Assembly: GCA_037445635.1 (NCBI GenBank) | Contig: JBBIKC010000019.1 | Location: 1 to 61,574, forward strand | Reading direction: 5' to 3' | Length of the DNA stretch: 61,574 nucleotides | DNA from: JBFMCC01 sp037445635 | Lineage (GTDB): Bacteria; Chloroflexota; Anaerolineae; Anaerolineales; Villigracilaceae | Part shown: positions 41,679 to 49,634 of the stretch, in pieces | Layout of the letters: each line of letters opens with the position of its first letter | How positions within the stretch are numbered: position 1 is the first letter of the stretch | Made by a program: the position numbers and the translations under genes | Notes under the pieces: model-generated | Told to the model about the DNA's origin: nothing | The model's database searches: none | The model's input: the letters and a program-made list of their open reading frames with translations, nothing else

Positions 41679-41749
41679 AGGCGTCGACGGGATTCGAACC
41701 CGTGGTGAGGGTTTTGCAGACCCTTGCCTTACCACTTGGCCACGACGCC
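41679..41749 (-). tRNA. tRNA-Cys (GCA)
   Basis: 71 nt. Acceptor GGCGTCG/CGACGCC, anticodon stem AGGGT/ACCCT with loop CTGCAAA (anticodon GCA), T-loop TTCGAAT. Discriminator is U (T), as expected for tRNA-Cys. CCA is not encoded. Confidence 0.95.
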
Positions 41750-41820
41750 CTGCAATGCCAATTGTAACATATTGAGGATTGCCGATTGACCTCCATCAAT
41801 CTGCAATCCTCAACTGGCTG

Positions 41821-41892
<72 letters not shown>

Positions 41893-41918
41893 GTTCGGCC
41901 CTGCTTTCTGGCCGAGAG

Positions 41919-41991
41919 TGCCGAGACCCAGGATCGAACTGGGGACACCGCGATTTTCAGTCGCGTGCTCTACCAACTGAGCTATCTCGGC
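41919..41991 (-). tRNA. tRNA-Phe (GAA)
   Basis: 73 nt. Acceptor GCCGAGA/TCTCGGC, anticodon stem CGCGA/TCGCG with loop CTGAAAA (anticodon GAA), T-loop TTCGATC. First gene of the cluster; no encoded CCA. Confidence 0.95.
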
Positions 41992-42125
41992 CAGACCTAT
42001 TTGGTTGTTAAGCGTACGGGATTTTACTAGGTGATATGGGGATTGTCAAGCAAGGGACATAGTCGAAGCCCTGAACGGAGCGAAGCGCGTCCTTTCTTGA
42101 CCCTCGGCCCGTTCCCGACTAAAAT

Positions 42126-42162
42126 CCAGAAACCAGGTTTCTCATAGAAACCTGGTTTCTGG
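42126..42162. repeat. 17-bp perfect palindrome just upstream of ffh
   Basis: Arms 42126-42142 and 42146-42162 pair perfectly (CCAGAAACCAGGTTTC type) around a 3-nt loop. The ffh ATG lies 9 nt downstream with no Shine-Dalgarno site between. It could be a dispersed palindrome, or a translation-control hairpin. Confidence 0.7.
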
Positions 42163-42170
42163 TGTCTTCA

Positions 42171-43493
42171 ATGTTCGAATCCCTCACCTCCCGCCTGAAC
42201 CAAATCTTCGACAACCTCCGCCGCCGCGGCAAACTGACTGAAGCGGACGTGGACGCGGCGATGCGCGAAGTGCGTCTCGCTCTGCTCGAAGCGGATGTGC
42301 ATTTCAGCGTCGTCAAAACCTTCCTCGCGCGCGTGCGCGAACGCGCTGTCGGCGCGGAGGTGTCGAAGGCGCTGAACCCTGGTCAGCAGGTCATCAAGAT
42401 TGTCAACGAAGAATTGATTCAAACTTTGGGCGAACCTGCGCCATTAAATCTCACGGGTCCGAAGCCGCGCGTCATTATGATGGTGGGCTTGCAGGGATCG
42501 GGGAAGACGACCGGCGCCGGGAAGCTGGCAAAACTGCTCCGTTCAAGAGGGGAGCGGGTGATGCTCGTGGCAGGGGATCCGTATCGCCCCGCGGCAGTGA
42601 CACAATTGCAACAACTCGGCGAACGGATTGACGTGCCTGTCGAGGCGGATTTAATCGTCAAACCGCCTGAACTCGTGAAGCGCGCCTTCGAGAAAGCCGA
42701 AAAGGGTGGATACGGCGTCATGATCGTGGACACGGCCGGTCGGTCGCAGTTGGACGCGCAGTTAATGGATGAGTTGAAGGCCATCGTGGCAAAAGTCCCG
42801 CCGGTGGAGACGCTGCTCGTGGTTGATTCCATGATTGGTCAAGAGGCGTTGAACGTCGCCCAGGGATTCCGCGATAACGTCTCGATCACAGGTCTGGTGA
42901 TGACCAAGATGGACGGCGACTCGCGCGGCGGCGCGGCGATCTCCATTCGTGCGGTGACGGGGGTGCCGATCAAATTCATCGGCACGGGCGAGAAACTCGA
43001 CGCGCTCGAAACCTATGACCCCGCGCGGCTGTCGTCGCGGATTTTGGGTATGGGCGATATGATCGGCTTGATCGAAAAAGCCGAAGCCGCGTTCGATCAG
43101 GAGACCGCACAAAAATCTGCCGAGCGAATGATGAAGGGACAGTTCACGCTCGAGGACTGGCTGGACCAGATGAAGCAGATGAAAAAGATGGGACCGCTGG
43201 CGCAGATCATGGACATGCTGCCCGGGGGGCTGGGGCAGGCCGCGCGTCAGATCGACCCGAAGGACATCGAACGGAATTTCAAACAGAGCGAAGCCATCAT
43301 CAATTCGATGACGCGCCACGAACGCCGCGATCCCGACATTTTGAACGCCTCACGCAGGCGCCGCATCGCGGCCGGCTCTGGCATGGAGGTGCAGGACGTG
43401 AACCGCCTGATCAAGCAGTTCCGCGAGGCGCAGAAGATGATGAAGATGTTGCAGAAGACGGGAGGGAAGGGGTTGGGGAGGTTGTTTGGGTAA
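42171..43493 (+). CDS. ffh: signal recognition particle protein Ffh (SRP54)
   Basis: 440 residues: N domain, G domain with P-loop GLQGSGKTTGAGKLA (about 106-120), DTAGR and TKMDGD motifs, and a methionine-rich M domain (about 300-440). It targets nascent membrane proteins with 4.5S RNA; no ffs gene was recognised nearby. ATG 42171 (MFESLTSRLNQIF) is the usual Ffh start; a GTG three codons upstream overlaps the palindrome. Confidence 0.95.
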   Translation: MFESLTSRLNQIFDNLRRRGKLTEADVDAAMREVRLALLEADVHFSVVKTFLARVRERAVGAEVSKALNPGQQVIKIVNEELIQTLGEPAPLNLTGPKPRVIMMVGLQGSGKTTGAGKLAKLLRSRGERVMLVAGDPYRPAAVTQLQQLGERIDVPVEADLIVKPPELVKRAFEKAEKGGYGVMIVDTAGRSQLDAQLMDELKAIVAKVPPVETLLVVDSMIGQEALNVAQGFRDNVSITGLVMTKMDGDSRGGAAISIRAVTGVPIKFIGTGEKLDALETYDPARLSSRILGMGDMIGLIEKAEAAFDQETAQKSAERMMKGQFTLEDWLDQMKQMKKMGPLAQIMDMLPGGLGQAARQIDPKDIERNFKQSEAIINSMTRHERRDPDILNASRRRRIAAGSGMEVQDVNRLIKQFREAQKMMKMLQKTGGKGLGRLFG

Positions 43494-43652
43494 CCAGATC
43501 CCATTGTGAGGGGCGAAGCGACCTTTTCAGTTTTCGACGATTGCTTCTTTCTCCTTATGGCACCTCGCAACGACACAAAAAACGAAGTGCAGAAGTTGAC
43601 GAAAGTGATATAGGAATTATGGACGAGGGGTGAGCAGAATTTGGGAGGCAAA
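43494..43652. other. intergenic region with degenerate repeat
   Basis: Contains a decayed GATTGCTTC...CCTCGCAACGAC block (43510-43580) related to the GATTGCTTCG...CGCAATGAC motif of the MITE and of 44562-44630. No gene seen. Confidence 0.4.
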
Positions 43653-43892
43653 TTACGGTTTTGGACGCTTAAAATACCATCTGATGCCGCCCCATTTCTC
43701 GGTGCTCCAGGCAGAGCCGCCTACACAGACCGATACAGACTCAGATACCGCCGTGATCATTTCCCATCCCTGCTCGCCAAGTTGTTGCATATATGGTAGC
43801 GGCGTGGCGTTCTTGTTGTCGATTACTACATCCCCGTCAATAGAGATTTTTGTGCCAATCCACGAAATAGTTTTATATTCCCATTTCTGCAT
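43653..43892 (-). CDS. small DUF4177-like protein
   Basis: 79 residues starting MQKWEYKTI, with QLGEQGWEMITAVS in the middle and WYFKRP at the end, the pattern of DUF4177-type small proteins. Function unknown. GGAG 9 nt before the ATG at 43892 decides the start; the longer ORF reading upstream overlaps the next gene. Follows a two-TM gene on the same strand. Confidence 0.7.
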   Translation of the reverse strand: MQKWEYKTISWIGTKISIDGDVVIDNKNATPLPYMQQLGEQGWEMITAVSESVSVCVGGSAWSTEKWGGIRWYFKRPKP

Positions 43893-43975
43893 TTCAACGC
43901 TCCTCGCTGTAAGTGGAAAAATCGGTTGCCGCTTGATGTTTTTCAACAAGGCATGTGTCTTCGTTTCCGCTATTA

Positions 43976-44224
43976 TTAGCTCGCTGAAAGCATCCACCAG
44001 AATGTGATAGCGAAGAGGACAACGTAAAGAATGAACCACACCCACATAGATGTTCTCCACTCTTTCATTAGGGCCGTTTGCTCATCAGGTGAGAGGATCT
44101 TTCCCTTTGGTCTATCGAAGAACATCTTGAACTTGAATATTCTCGAAAGCAGCCAAGTTAAGAAGTATGAAACCACCCCCACGATCACAGAGAGATAGAA
44201 GAACCAATAGTAGTTATTGCTCAT
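43976..44224 (-). CDS. small two-TM membrane protein, unknown
   Basis: 82 residues with helices at about 5-27 and 60-79, separated by a charged segment (DRPKGKILSPDEQTALMKEW). GAGG lies about 9 nt before the ATG at 44224. A MITE begins 29 bp upstream of this start, so its promoter may have been altered by the insertion. No family recognised. Confidence 0.65.
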   Translation of the reverse strand: MSNNYYWFFYLSVIVGVVSYFLTWLLSRIFKFKMFFDRPKGKILSPDEQTALMKEWRTSMWVWFILYVVLFAITFWWMLSAS

Positions 44225-44243
44225 TTTTTAGCCTCACTTAATA

Positions 44244-44416
44244 ATTTACGAATACTCTGTTGCAAACACCTTCGGAGTCTGTCACTGCGAGCGGAGCGCT
44301 TGCCCTGAGCCTGTCGAAGGGAAGCAGTCTCCCTGCCTGCGAGGGGATTGCTTCGATGCCTTCGGCATCTCGCAATGACGGCAAAAACGAATGATCGCAA
44401 CAAAGCAATTTACGAA
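44244..44416. mobile_element. MITE copy B (155 bp) with 9-bp target-site duplication
   Basis: Element 44253-44407 is flanked by ATTTACGAA at 44244-44252 and 44408-44416. The ends are inverted repeats (TACTCTGTTGCAA and, on the other strand, TGCTTTGTTGCGA). It matches copy A at about 94% over identical length, with about ten substitutions and no indels. Confidence 0.85.
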
Positions 44417-44504
44417 CTTCAAACTGGATTTCGAAATTTTATCACAAAGACTCGAGTCTCTCTTTCAGTGCTTGTGACGGGGGCGTCCAATAGGCAGGAC
44501 ATAA

Positions 44505-44640
44505 CCTATCACACCTGCACTTGCGTCAGGTGCAAGTGTTGCGAGCCCCGAGCGCAGCGAGTGGGCGAAGCAATCTCCGAATTAGGGGGGGAGATTGCTT
44601 CGTCGCAAAGAACGCTCCTCGCAATGACAGCGACCTGTGA
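44505..44640. repeat. cluster of palindromic repeats
   Basis: Contains a hairpin CACTTGC/GCAAGTG (about 44518-44540) and GCGAAGCAATCTCC/GGAGATTGCTTCG (about 44562-44602), then CCTCGCAATGACAG. No gene in 44417-44712. The family resembles the internal part of the MITE but lacks its ends. Confidence 0.55.
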
Positions 44641-44712
44641 TTTCGATGTTAGGTACTCCTCTTGTGAATTTTTGCCTATTTCATTCATCTTCTGCGCTGG
44701 ACTACAGTCTCT

Positions 44713-45276
44713 TCACCTCTTCCACAGCCCCGCATACTTCTTACGATACTTGAGGTCTTCTTCCGTTTCGATCAATTCCAGCGCCTTTGCTCTAATCGTC
44801 TCATCTTTTACAACATCGTACACATTCCGCATACTCTGGAGAATGTCGTAGCGGATCAATGTCCCGTTCTTTTCGGTAATACACTCTCGAAAACGGCGTT
44901 CGAGACCGTCCAAATAAATCTTCTGCTGTTTCTTTCCTGCCGCGCCGACTTTCCATAGCGCCTGCATACAATGCCGCGCGGTGACGAAGCGCTCGTCTTT
45001 TGTTACAGCCAGCAGAACAGGGAAGTCCTTGAGCATCCTCTCCTTCGGGTCGCTCTTGGCGAGATTACAAAGCACTTGCGCCGCGATGGCTCGGTTGTGG
45101 TTGTCCTTGTGGGTGAGGTTCGCCAGCAATTCGTCCCAGGCGTCGTACGCCCAGTCAACGGGCTGATCGGTCAGTTTAAGGACGGCGAGGAAGGCGTCGT
45201 TTTGCAACTGCCTGTCTTCGGACCAAAGATTATCTAGGGCGGTTTGGGTGGTTGAGTCCACTGCCTTCTCCTGCAT
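44713..45276 (-). CDS. HEAT-like alpha-helical protein, third gene of the vapBC-like operon
   Basis: 187 residues, all alpha-helical, with repeat-like pairs (DAFLAVLKLTDQPVDWAYD, AIAAQVLCNLAKSDPKERML, ARHCMQALWKVGAAGKKQQK) suggesting HEAT/ARM-type solenoid units. No catalytic motif. Its ATG overlaps the PIN gene stop (TGATG), and there is no other RBS, so translation is coupled to the toxin. A scaffold, a toxin partner or an unrelated passenger are all possible. Confidence 0.65.
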   Translation of the reverse strand: MQEKAVDSTTQTALDNLWSEDRQLQNDAFLAVLKLTDQPVDWAYDAWDELLANLTHKDNHNRAIAAQVLCNLAKSDPKERMLKDFPVLLAVTKDERFVTARHCMQALWKVGAAGKKQQKIYLDGLERRFRECITEKNGTLIRYDILQSMRNVYDVVKDETIRAKALELIETEEDLKYRKKYAGLWKR

Positions 45277-45713
45277 CACGTTAATTCTAAATTGCCAATC
45301 CACACTGCCCATTCGATGGATTTCGCCAATGCCTCATCGGCTGTCAGAAGTGGAATTTCCAGCTTTTGTGCAAGGACCGCGTAACAGGCGTCGTAGGCGG
45401 TCAGCTTTTTGGCGTGTGCCAGCGTCAACGCGTCCTCCATCAAGTCTGCCGTGGATGTGGATTTGAGCGCGAGTTCGCTCAAGTCTGCCAGGTCGGCCTG
45501 TGAATCTTCGAGCGGGCGTTTAAAGCGACGCGTGTATTTGAGCAGAATGTTCGCACATTCGATGTAGAACAGGTCGGGGACATGCAGTTCCGCAGGTGTT
45601 TCGTTCGCAAGATGGGCGAACAATTCCTGGACTTTGTCGGAGAATTCTTCTTCGACGAACAACTTGATCCCCACATTCGCATCCACGACACAGCGGACGG
45701 GCGTTTCGCTCAT
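45276..45713 (-). CDS. vapC: PIN-domain ribonuclease toxin (VapC-like)
   Basis: 145 residues. PIN acidic residues are in place: Asp in VVDANVGIKLF, Glu in YIECANILL, and Asp in AYDACYAVLA and LTADEALA. Predicted Mg-dependent endoribonuclease, typically acting on tRNA or rRNA. The gene start overlaps the antitoxin stop (ATGA), the classic antitoxin-toxin layout. Coupled downstream to the HEAT-like gene. Confidence 0.88.
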   Translation of the reverse strand: MSETPVRCVVDANVGIKLFVEEEFSDKVQELFAHLANETPAELHVPDLFYIECANILLKYTRRFKRPLEDSQADLADLSELALKSTSTADLMEDALTLAHAKKLTAYDACYAVLAQKLEIPLLTADEALAKSIEWAVWIGNLELT

Positions 45714-45952
45714 CGGGCGCGATCCTCGCGTAACAGGTCAAGCGTAGTAGGCGCGTTTTTGGGGACCTTGAAGCGCCTGCGTTGGATGGAGGTCAATGTC
45801 TTGGCCTGCGCCTTGCGGCGTTCTTCATCTTCAACGGCCTGCGCAAGCATGGTAATCACCTGCGCGCTGAGAGACCGATTCCGCGCATTGGCCAATTGCT
45901 GGAGGCGTTTGTACAAATCGTCGGGCACACTGCGAACATGCAAAGTGTTCAT
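45710..45952 (-). CDS. ribbon-helix-helix antitoxin (FitA/VapB-like)
   Basis: 80 residues. The N-terminal MNTLHVRSVPDDLYKRLQQL and SLSAQVITML form the Arc/MetJ-type ribbon-helix-helix; the C-terminus (about 45-80) would bind the toxin. AAGGAAA precedes the ATG at 45952. A perfect palindrome covering its promoter is the likely operator for autorepression. Confidence 0.85.
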   Translation of the reverse strand: MNTLHVRSVPDDLYKRLQQLANARNRSLSAQVITMLAQAVEDEERRKAQAKTLTSIQRRRFKVPKNAPTTLDLLREDRAR

Positions 45953-45972
45953 GGTTTTTCCTTTCAGGAGGC

Positions 45973-46008
45973 AGTATAGCACGTCTGGTTGCATAACGCA
46001 ACCAGACG
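45973..46008 (-). promoter_or_regulatory. antitoxin-toxin promoter with palindromic operator
   Basis: On the minus strand TTGCGT (45996-46001), 17-bp spacer, TATACT (45973-45978). A perfect 11-bp inverted repeat CGTCTGGTTGC/GCAACCAGACG with a 5-bp centre (45982-46008) covers the -35 and most of the spacer, as expected of an autorepressed toxin-antitoxin operon. Confidence 0.85.
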
Positions 46009-46188
46009 CGGCGGCCAACCTTTCTGCTCTCCTTCATTAGAAACTCTGGTAAAATATGCCCCTGTGGTTTTGGGACTTGCGAGCGCGTCCTTTCACGCAT
46101 CCCCTCTCTCGCCTGCCCGAACCTGCAACCCTTCGGCTTTGCTCAGGGCAAGCTTGCAACTTTCAACCCGATAAGGAGTTTGTGTTCG

Positions 46189-46515
46189 ATGGTTCGTATT
46201 CGTTTTCGCCGCGTTGGCCTCAAAGGCCAGCCGTCTTACCGCATTGTGGCCGCCGATAAGGAAGCCCCCCGCGACGGGCGCTTCCTCGAGATTTTGGGAT
46301 TCTATAACCCGCGCACCCAGCCTGCCACGATCACCGTCAAAGAAGACCGTGTCTATCATTGGATGAAGAACGGTGCCCTGCCGACCGAGTCCGTGGAAAA
46401 AGTTTTCAAGAGCGCGGGCGTGATGGAGCGCTTCGAGCGTTTCAAGGCCGGCGAATCGGTCGAGAAACTGATGGCCGAGGCCGCCGCGTCCCAGTCCAAA
46501 GCCGCCGCCAGGTAA
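46189..46515 (+). CDS. rpsP: 30S ribosomal protein S16
   Basis: 108 residues, starting MVRIRFRRVGLKGQPSYRIV, characteristic of bS16, with SEKV..VF and a long Ala-rich C-terminal tail. ATG 46189 follows AAGGAG at about 10 nt. Heads the rpsP-khpA-rimM group; trmD, which often follows rimM, is replaced here by dprA. TAAAAT at 46050-46055 is a possible -10. Confidence 0.95.
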   Translation: MVRIRFRRVGLKGQPSYRIVAADKEAPRDGRFLEILGFYNPRTQPATITVKEDRVYHWMKNGALPTESVEKVFKSAGVMERFERFKAGESVEKLMAEAAASQSKAAAR

Positions 46516-46548
46516 TCCAATCTGTTGTAATAAATCAAGTGAGGCAGG

Positions 46549-46782
46549 ATGAAAGACCTCATTGAATATATCGCCAAATCGCTGGTGGATCATCCCGAAC
46601 AGGTGGAAGTCCGCCAGTACGGCGGCGGGAGCCGTCTGCGCCTTGAGTTGAGTGTGGCCAAGGACGACATGGGCCGCGTCATTGGCAAGAGCGGGCGGGT
46701 CGCCAACGCCATCCGCATCCTCCTGCGGCTCGCCGCCGACCGAAGCGGCAAGCAGGCCACCCTCGATGTGATGGAACCCTGA
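46549..46782 (+). CDS. khpA: KH-domain RNA-binding protein KhpA
   Basis: 77 residues, a single type II KH domain with the RNA-binding loop GRVIGKSGRVANAIR. KhpA-type proteins bind RNA and, in some bacteria, affect cell division and ribosome biogenesis. Position between rpsP and rimM is conserved in many phyla. The stop overlaps the rimM start (TGATG). Confidence 0.93.
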   Translation: MKDLIEYIAKSLVDHPEQVEVRQYGGGSRLRLELSVAKDDMGRVIGKSGRVANAIRILLRLAADRSGKQATLDVMEP

Positions 46783-47330
46783 TGCCTCGCAAGACAGTTC
46801 CAGCCCGTGCTGGTTCAGGCTCGCCGACCGGCGAGCCTGTCTATTTGGCGGTGGGGTTCCTCCGCCGCCCGCACGGCGTCCACGGCGAGATGATCATGGA
46901 CGTTCACACAGACTTCCCCGAACGCCTGACCGCGCGCACGAAAGTCTTTGTCGGCGAGAAATATCAGCCGATGCGAATCTCGTCTACGCGTCCGCACGGA
47001 ACCGCGATGCTGGTCTCGTTTAATGGGCTGACCACCCCTGAGGCGGTCGGACTCTATCGCAACCAGTGGGTGTACGTCCGCGCTGCAGACCGTCCGCCGC
47101 TGGGAGAGGGAGAGTATTACCAGCATCAACTCATCGGCCTGCGCGTCGTCACGGACGATGGACGCGAACTGGGCGCGCTGGCCGAGATCATGCAAACGGG
47201 CGCGAATGACGTGTACGTTGTCCGCGCGGGGGATGGCAAAGAGATTCTATTGCCCGCCATCCCCGATGTGTTGCTTAAAATTGATTTGCCTAACCAGGAA
47301 ATCCGCGTGCATTTGCTCGAAGGGTTGTAG
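46782..47330 (+). CDS. rimM: 16S rRNA processing protein RimM
   Basis: 182 residues. N-terminal beta-barrel (VGFLRRPHGVHGEMIMDVHTD split at the GVHGE motif) and C-terminal PRC domain (about 100-175, with LLPAIPDVLLKIDL). It assists 30S head assembly through S19. Translation is coupled to khpA. Starts with a 20-residue extension relative to many homologs (MPRKTVPARAGSGSPTGEP). Confidence 0.93.
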   Translation: MPRKTVPARAGSGSPTGEPVYLAVGFLRRPHGVHGEMIMDVHTDFPERLTARTKVFVGEKYQPMRISSTRPHGTAMLVSFNGLTTPEAVGLYRNQWVYVRAADRPPLGEGEYYQHQLIGLRVVTDDGRELGALAEIMQTGANDVYVVRAGDGKEILLPAIPDVLLKIDLPNQEIRVHLLEGL

Positions 47331-47360
47331 TGCAAAATTACATTGCACTACCGAACAGGA

Positions 47361-48467
47361 ATGAACGAAAAGATTTATTGGGTCGGTTTCAATCTGGTGA
47401 AAGGCATCGGCGCGGTGCGCCTGCGCGCGCTGATCGCGCATTTCGGGAGCGTGGAGGCGGCCTGGGCCGCGTCCACGGACGATTTGCGCGCGGCAGGCCT
47501 GGGTCCCAAAGCGACCGAGGGGCTGGAGAAAATCCGCCGCGAGGTGGACTTGCCGCGGGTGTGGAGTCAGATCGAGAAGCAAAACATCCAAATCCTGACG
47601 TGGGATGATGATCTCTATCCCTCGCGCTTGAAAGAGATCGACCAGCCGCCGCCCGTATTGTATGTGCGCGGCGAATGGACTGCGGAGGATGAATTCGCGG
47701 TGGCGATAGTGGGCACGCGCCGCGTCACGCCATACGGACGACAAATCACGGAAGAGCTGGCCGCGTTCCTGGCTGGCAATGGAATTACGGTCGTTTCGGG
47801 ACTGGCGCGCGGCGTGGACGCGGTGGCGCATCAGGCCGCGTTGCGCGCCGGGGGGCGGACTGCTGCCGTGCTCGGCTCCGGCGTGGATAAAATCTATCCG
47901 CCCGAACACCGCCAGCTGGCCGAGCAGATCACGAAGCAGGGCGCGCTGGTCAGCGATTACGCGCCGGGCACGCCGCCCGAGGCCGCCAATTTCCCGCCGC
48001 GCAACCGCATCATCTCCGGGCTTTCGATGGCGACGGTGGTCGTCGAGGCGGGCGAGACCAGCGGCGCGCTGATTACAGCCGAGTTTGCCGCGGAACAGGG
48101 ACGCGAGGTCTTTGCCGTGCCGGGCAGCATCCTCGCCCCGCAGAGCAAGGGCACGAACAAACTCATCCAGCAGGGGGCACAGCCGCTATTGAGCGTGAAC
48201 GACATCATGCAGGCGCTCAACCTGACGCGCCTGGGCGCGCAAAAGGCGGCGCGCAAAGTTCTGCCCGCGGACGCGGTGGAGGCGCAGTTGCTGGGCGCAT
48301 TGGGCGACCAGCCCGTCCATGTGGACGAATTGCGGAATCAGACCGGCTTGCCAATTGAGAAAGTCTCCGCTACACTTACGCTCATGGAGTTAAAAGGAAT
48401 GGTGCGCCAGGTGGGCGGGATGAACTACGTCTCTGTGCGTGAATCGCAGGCGGATTATTCGGCATGA
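47361..48467 (+). CDS. dprA: DNA-processing protein DprA/Smf
   Basis: 368 residues. An N-terminal helix-hairpin region (SAM-like), the Rossmann core with AIVGTRRVTPYG, VVSGLARGVDAVAHQ and AVPGSI motifs, and a C-terminal winged helix (about 305-365). It protects incoming single-stranded DNA and loads RecA in natural transformation. ATG 47361 after ACAGGA is preferred over a TTG at 47343. The stop overlaps the next start (ATGA). Confidence 0.93.
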   Translation: MNEKIYWVGFNLVKGIGAVRLRALIAHFGSVEAAWAASTDDLRAAGLGPKATEGLEKIRREVDLPRVWSQIEKQNIQILTWDDDLYPSRLKEIDQPPPVLYVRGEWTAEDEFAVAIVGTRRVTPYGRQITEELAAFLAGNGITVVSGLARGVDAVAHQAALRAGGRTAAVLGSGVDKIYPPEHRQLAEQITKQGALVSDYAPGTPPEAANFPPRNRIISGLSMATVVVEAGETSGALITAEFAAEQGREVFAVPGSILAPQSKGTNKLIQQGAQPLLSVNDIMQALNLTRLGAQKAARKVLPADAVEAQLLGALGDQPVHVDELRNQTGLPIEKVSATLTLMELKGMVRQVGGMNYVSVRESQADYSA

Positions 48468-49567
48468 CGGATATCCTCGATCATACCTTTGCAGTCGTCA
48501 TGGCAGGCGGAGGCGGGACGCGCCTGTGGCCTGTGTCGCGCCGCAGCCGCCCGAAGCAGATGCTTCCATTGCTGGAAGAGCACCGCACTTTGTTTCAAAC
48601 AACCGTCGAGAGGTTGAATGACTTGCTCCCGCCCGACCGTATTCTGGTCGTGACTGTGGAAGACCAGGTCGAAGGTTTACAGGAACAGGCTCCCGAGGTT
48701 CCTAAGGATAATTATCTGATCGAGCCGCAGCCGCGCGGGACGGCCTCCGTCGTGGGGCTGGCGGCGGTTGCGATGCTCCGGCGCGACCCCCAAGCAGTGA
48801 TGGTGGTCCTGCCCGCCGATCACTTCATCCGTAACCGTGACCTGTTCCACTTGTTAATCCGCGTGGCAGTGGATGTGGCCGAGAAGGATTACCTTGTCAC
48901 GTTGGGAATTACACCGACTCATGCCGCCACCGGGTACGGTTATATTCAGCGCGGCGAGCCTATCCCGGAGCGAGTTATTTATCCCGTCTATCGCGTCTCT
49001 AAATTCAAGGAAAAACCCACCGAATCGCAGGCCCGTGAAATGCTGTCTACGGGAGATCATTCGTGGAACTCGGGTATGTTCATCTGGCGGGCAGACGCCA
49101 TCCTGGCGGAGATTGGCAGACAGATGCCGGGGTTGAGGTCCGCCTTGGATGCCATCGCGGCAGACTGGGCGTCCGCGCGGCGCGGCGAAATCATCCAGCG
49201 CGTCTGGCCGGACCTCGAGACGGTTACTGTGGACTACGGGATCATGGAGCACGCCGACAGGGTGGTTGTCCTGCCTGCGGGCGGGCTGGAGTGGAGCGAC
49301 GTCGGCTCGTGGGATTCGCTGTTCGACGTGCTCCTGCCCGATAAGGACGGCAACATTGTGTTCGCAGGACAGCACATTGCCGAAGATACGCACAATACGC
49401 TGGTGTACGGCAACCGCGATGATCGTCTGGTTGTGACCATCGGCGTGGACGACCTGATCGTGGTGGACAGCGGCGATGTGCTGCTGGTCTGTCATAAAGA
49501 TCAGACGCAGAAGGTGCGCAACATCGTGGATGGTTTGAAGAATTCGGATCGCGAACATTACATTTAA
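48464..49567 (+). CDS. manC: mannose-1-phosphate guanylyltransferase
   Basis: 367 residues. Nucleotidyltransferase signature GGGGTRLWPVSRRSRPKQ (about 15-32), FKEKPT and WNSGMFIW motifs. It makes GDP-mannose from mannose-1-phosphate and GTP for glycan synthesis. It lacks the C-terminal isomerase half of bifunctional ManC. The mannosyltransferase-like gene at 60590 could use its product. Coupled to dprA by ATGA overlap, though functionally unrelated. Confidence 0.92.
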   Translation: MTDILDHTFAVVMAGGGGTRLWPVSRRSRPKQMLPLLEEHRTLFQTTVERLNDLLPPDRILVVTVEDQVEGLQEQAPEVPKDNYLIEPQPRGTASVVGLAAVAMLRRDPQAVMVVLPADHFIRNRDLFHLLIRVAVDVAEKDYLVTLGITPTHAATGYGYIQRGEPIPERVIYPVYRVSKFKEKPTESQAREMLSTGDHSWNSGMFIWRADAILAEIGRQMPGLRSALDAIAADWASARRGEIIQRVWPDLETVTVDYGIMEHADRVVVLPAGGLEWSDVGSWDSLFDVLLPDKDGNIVFAGQHIAEDTHNTLVYGNRDDRLVVTIGVDDLIVVDSGDVLLVCHKDQTQKVRNIVDGLKNSDREHYI

Positions 49568-49634
49568 CCTCACCCGTTCCCACCTGCCTCTGCCTGCGGC
49601 GGGACAGGGTGGGGCAGGGTGTGGCGGAGGCAGC

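Noticed and set aside
41572..41690. Direct repeats as a CRISPR array
   Set aside because: Only two copies, one being the tRNA-Cys gene itself; no repeat-spacer periodicity and no cas genes.
42000..42170. 4.5S RNA (ffs) gene next to ffh
   Set aside because: Only a palindrome and repeat-like sequence are seen; no GNAR-tetraloop SRP helix 8 was recognised.
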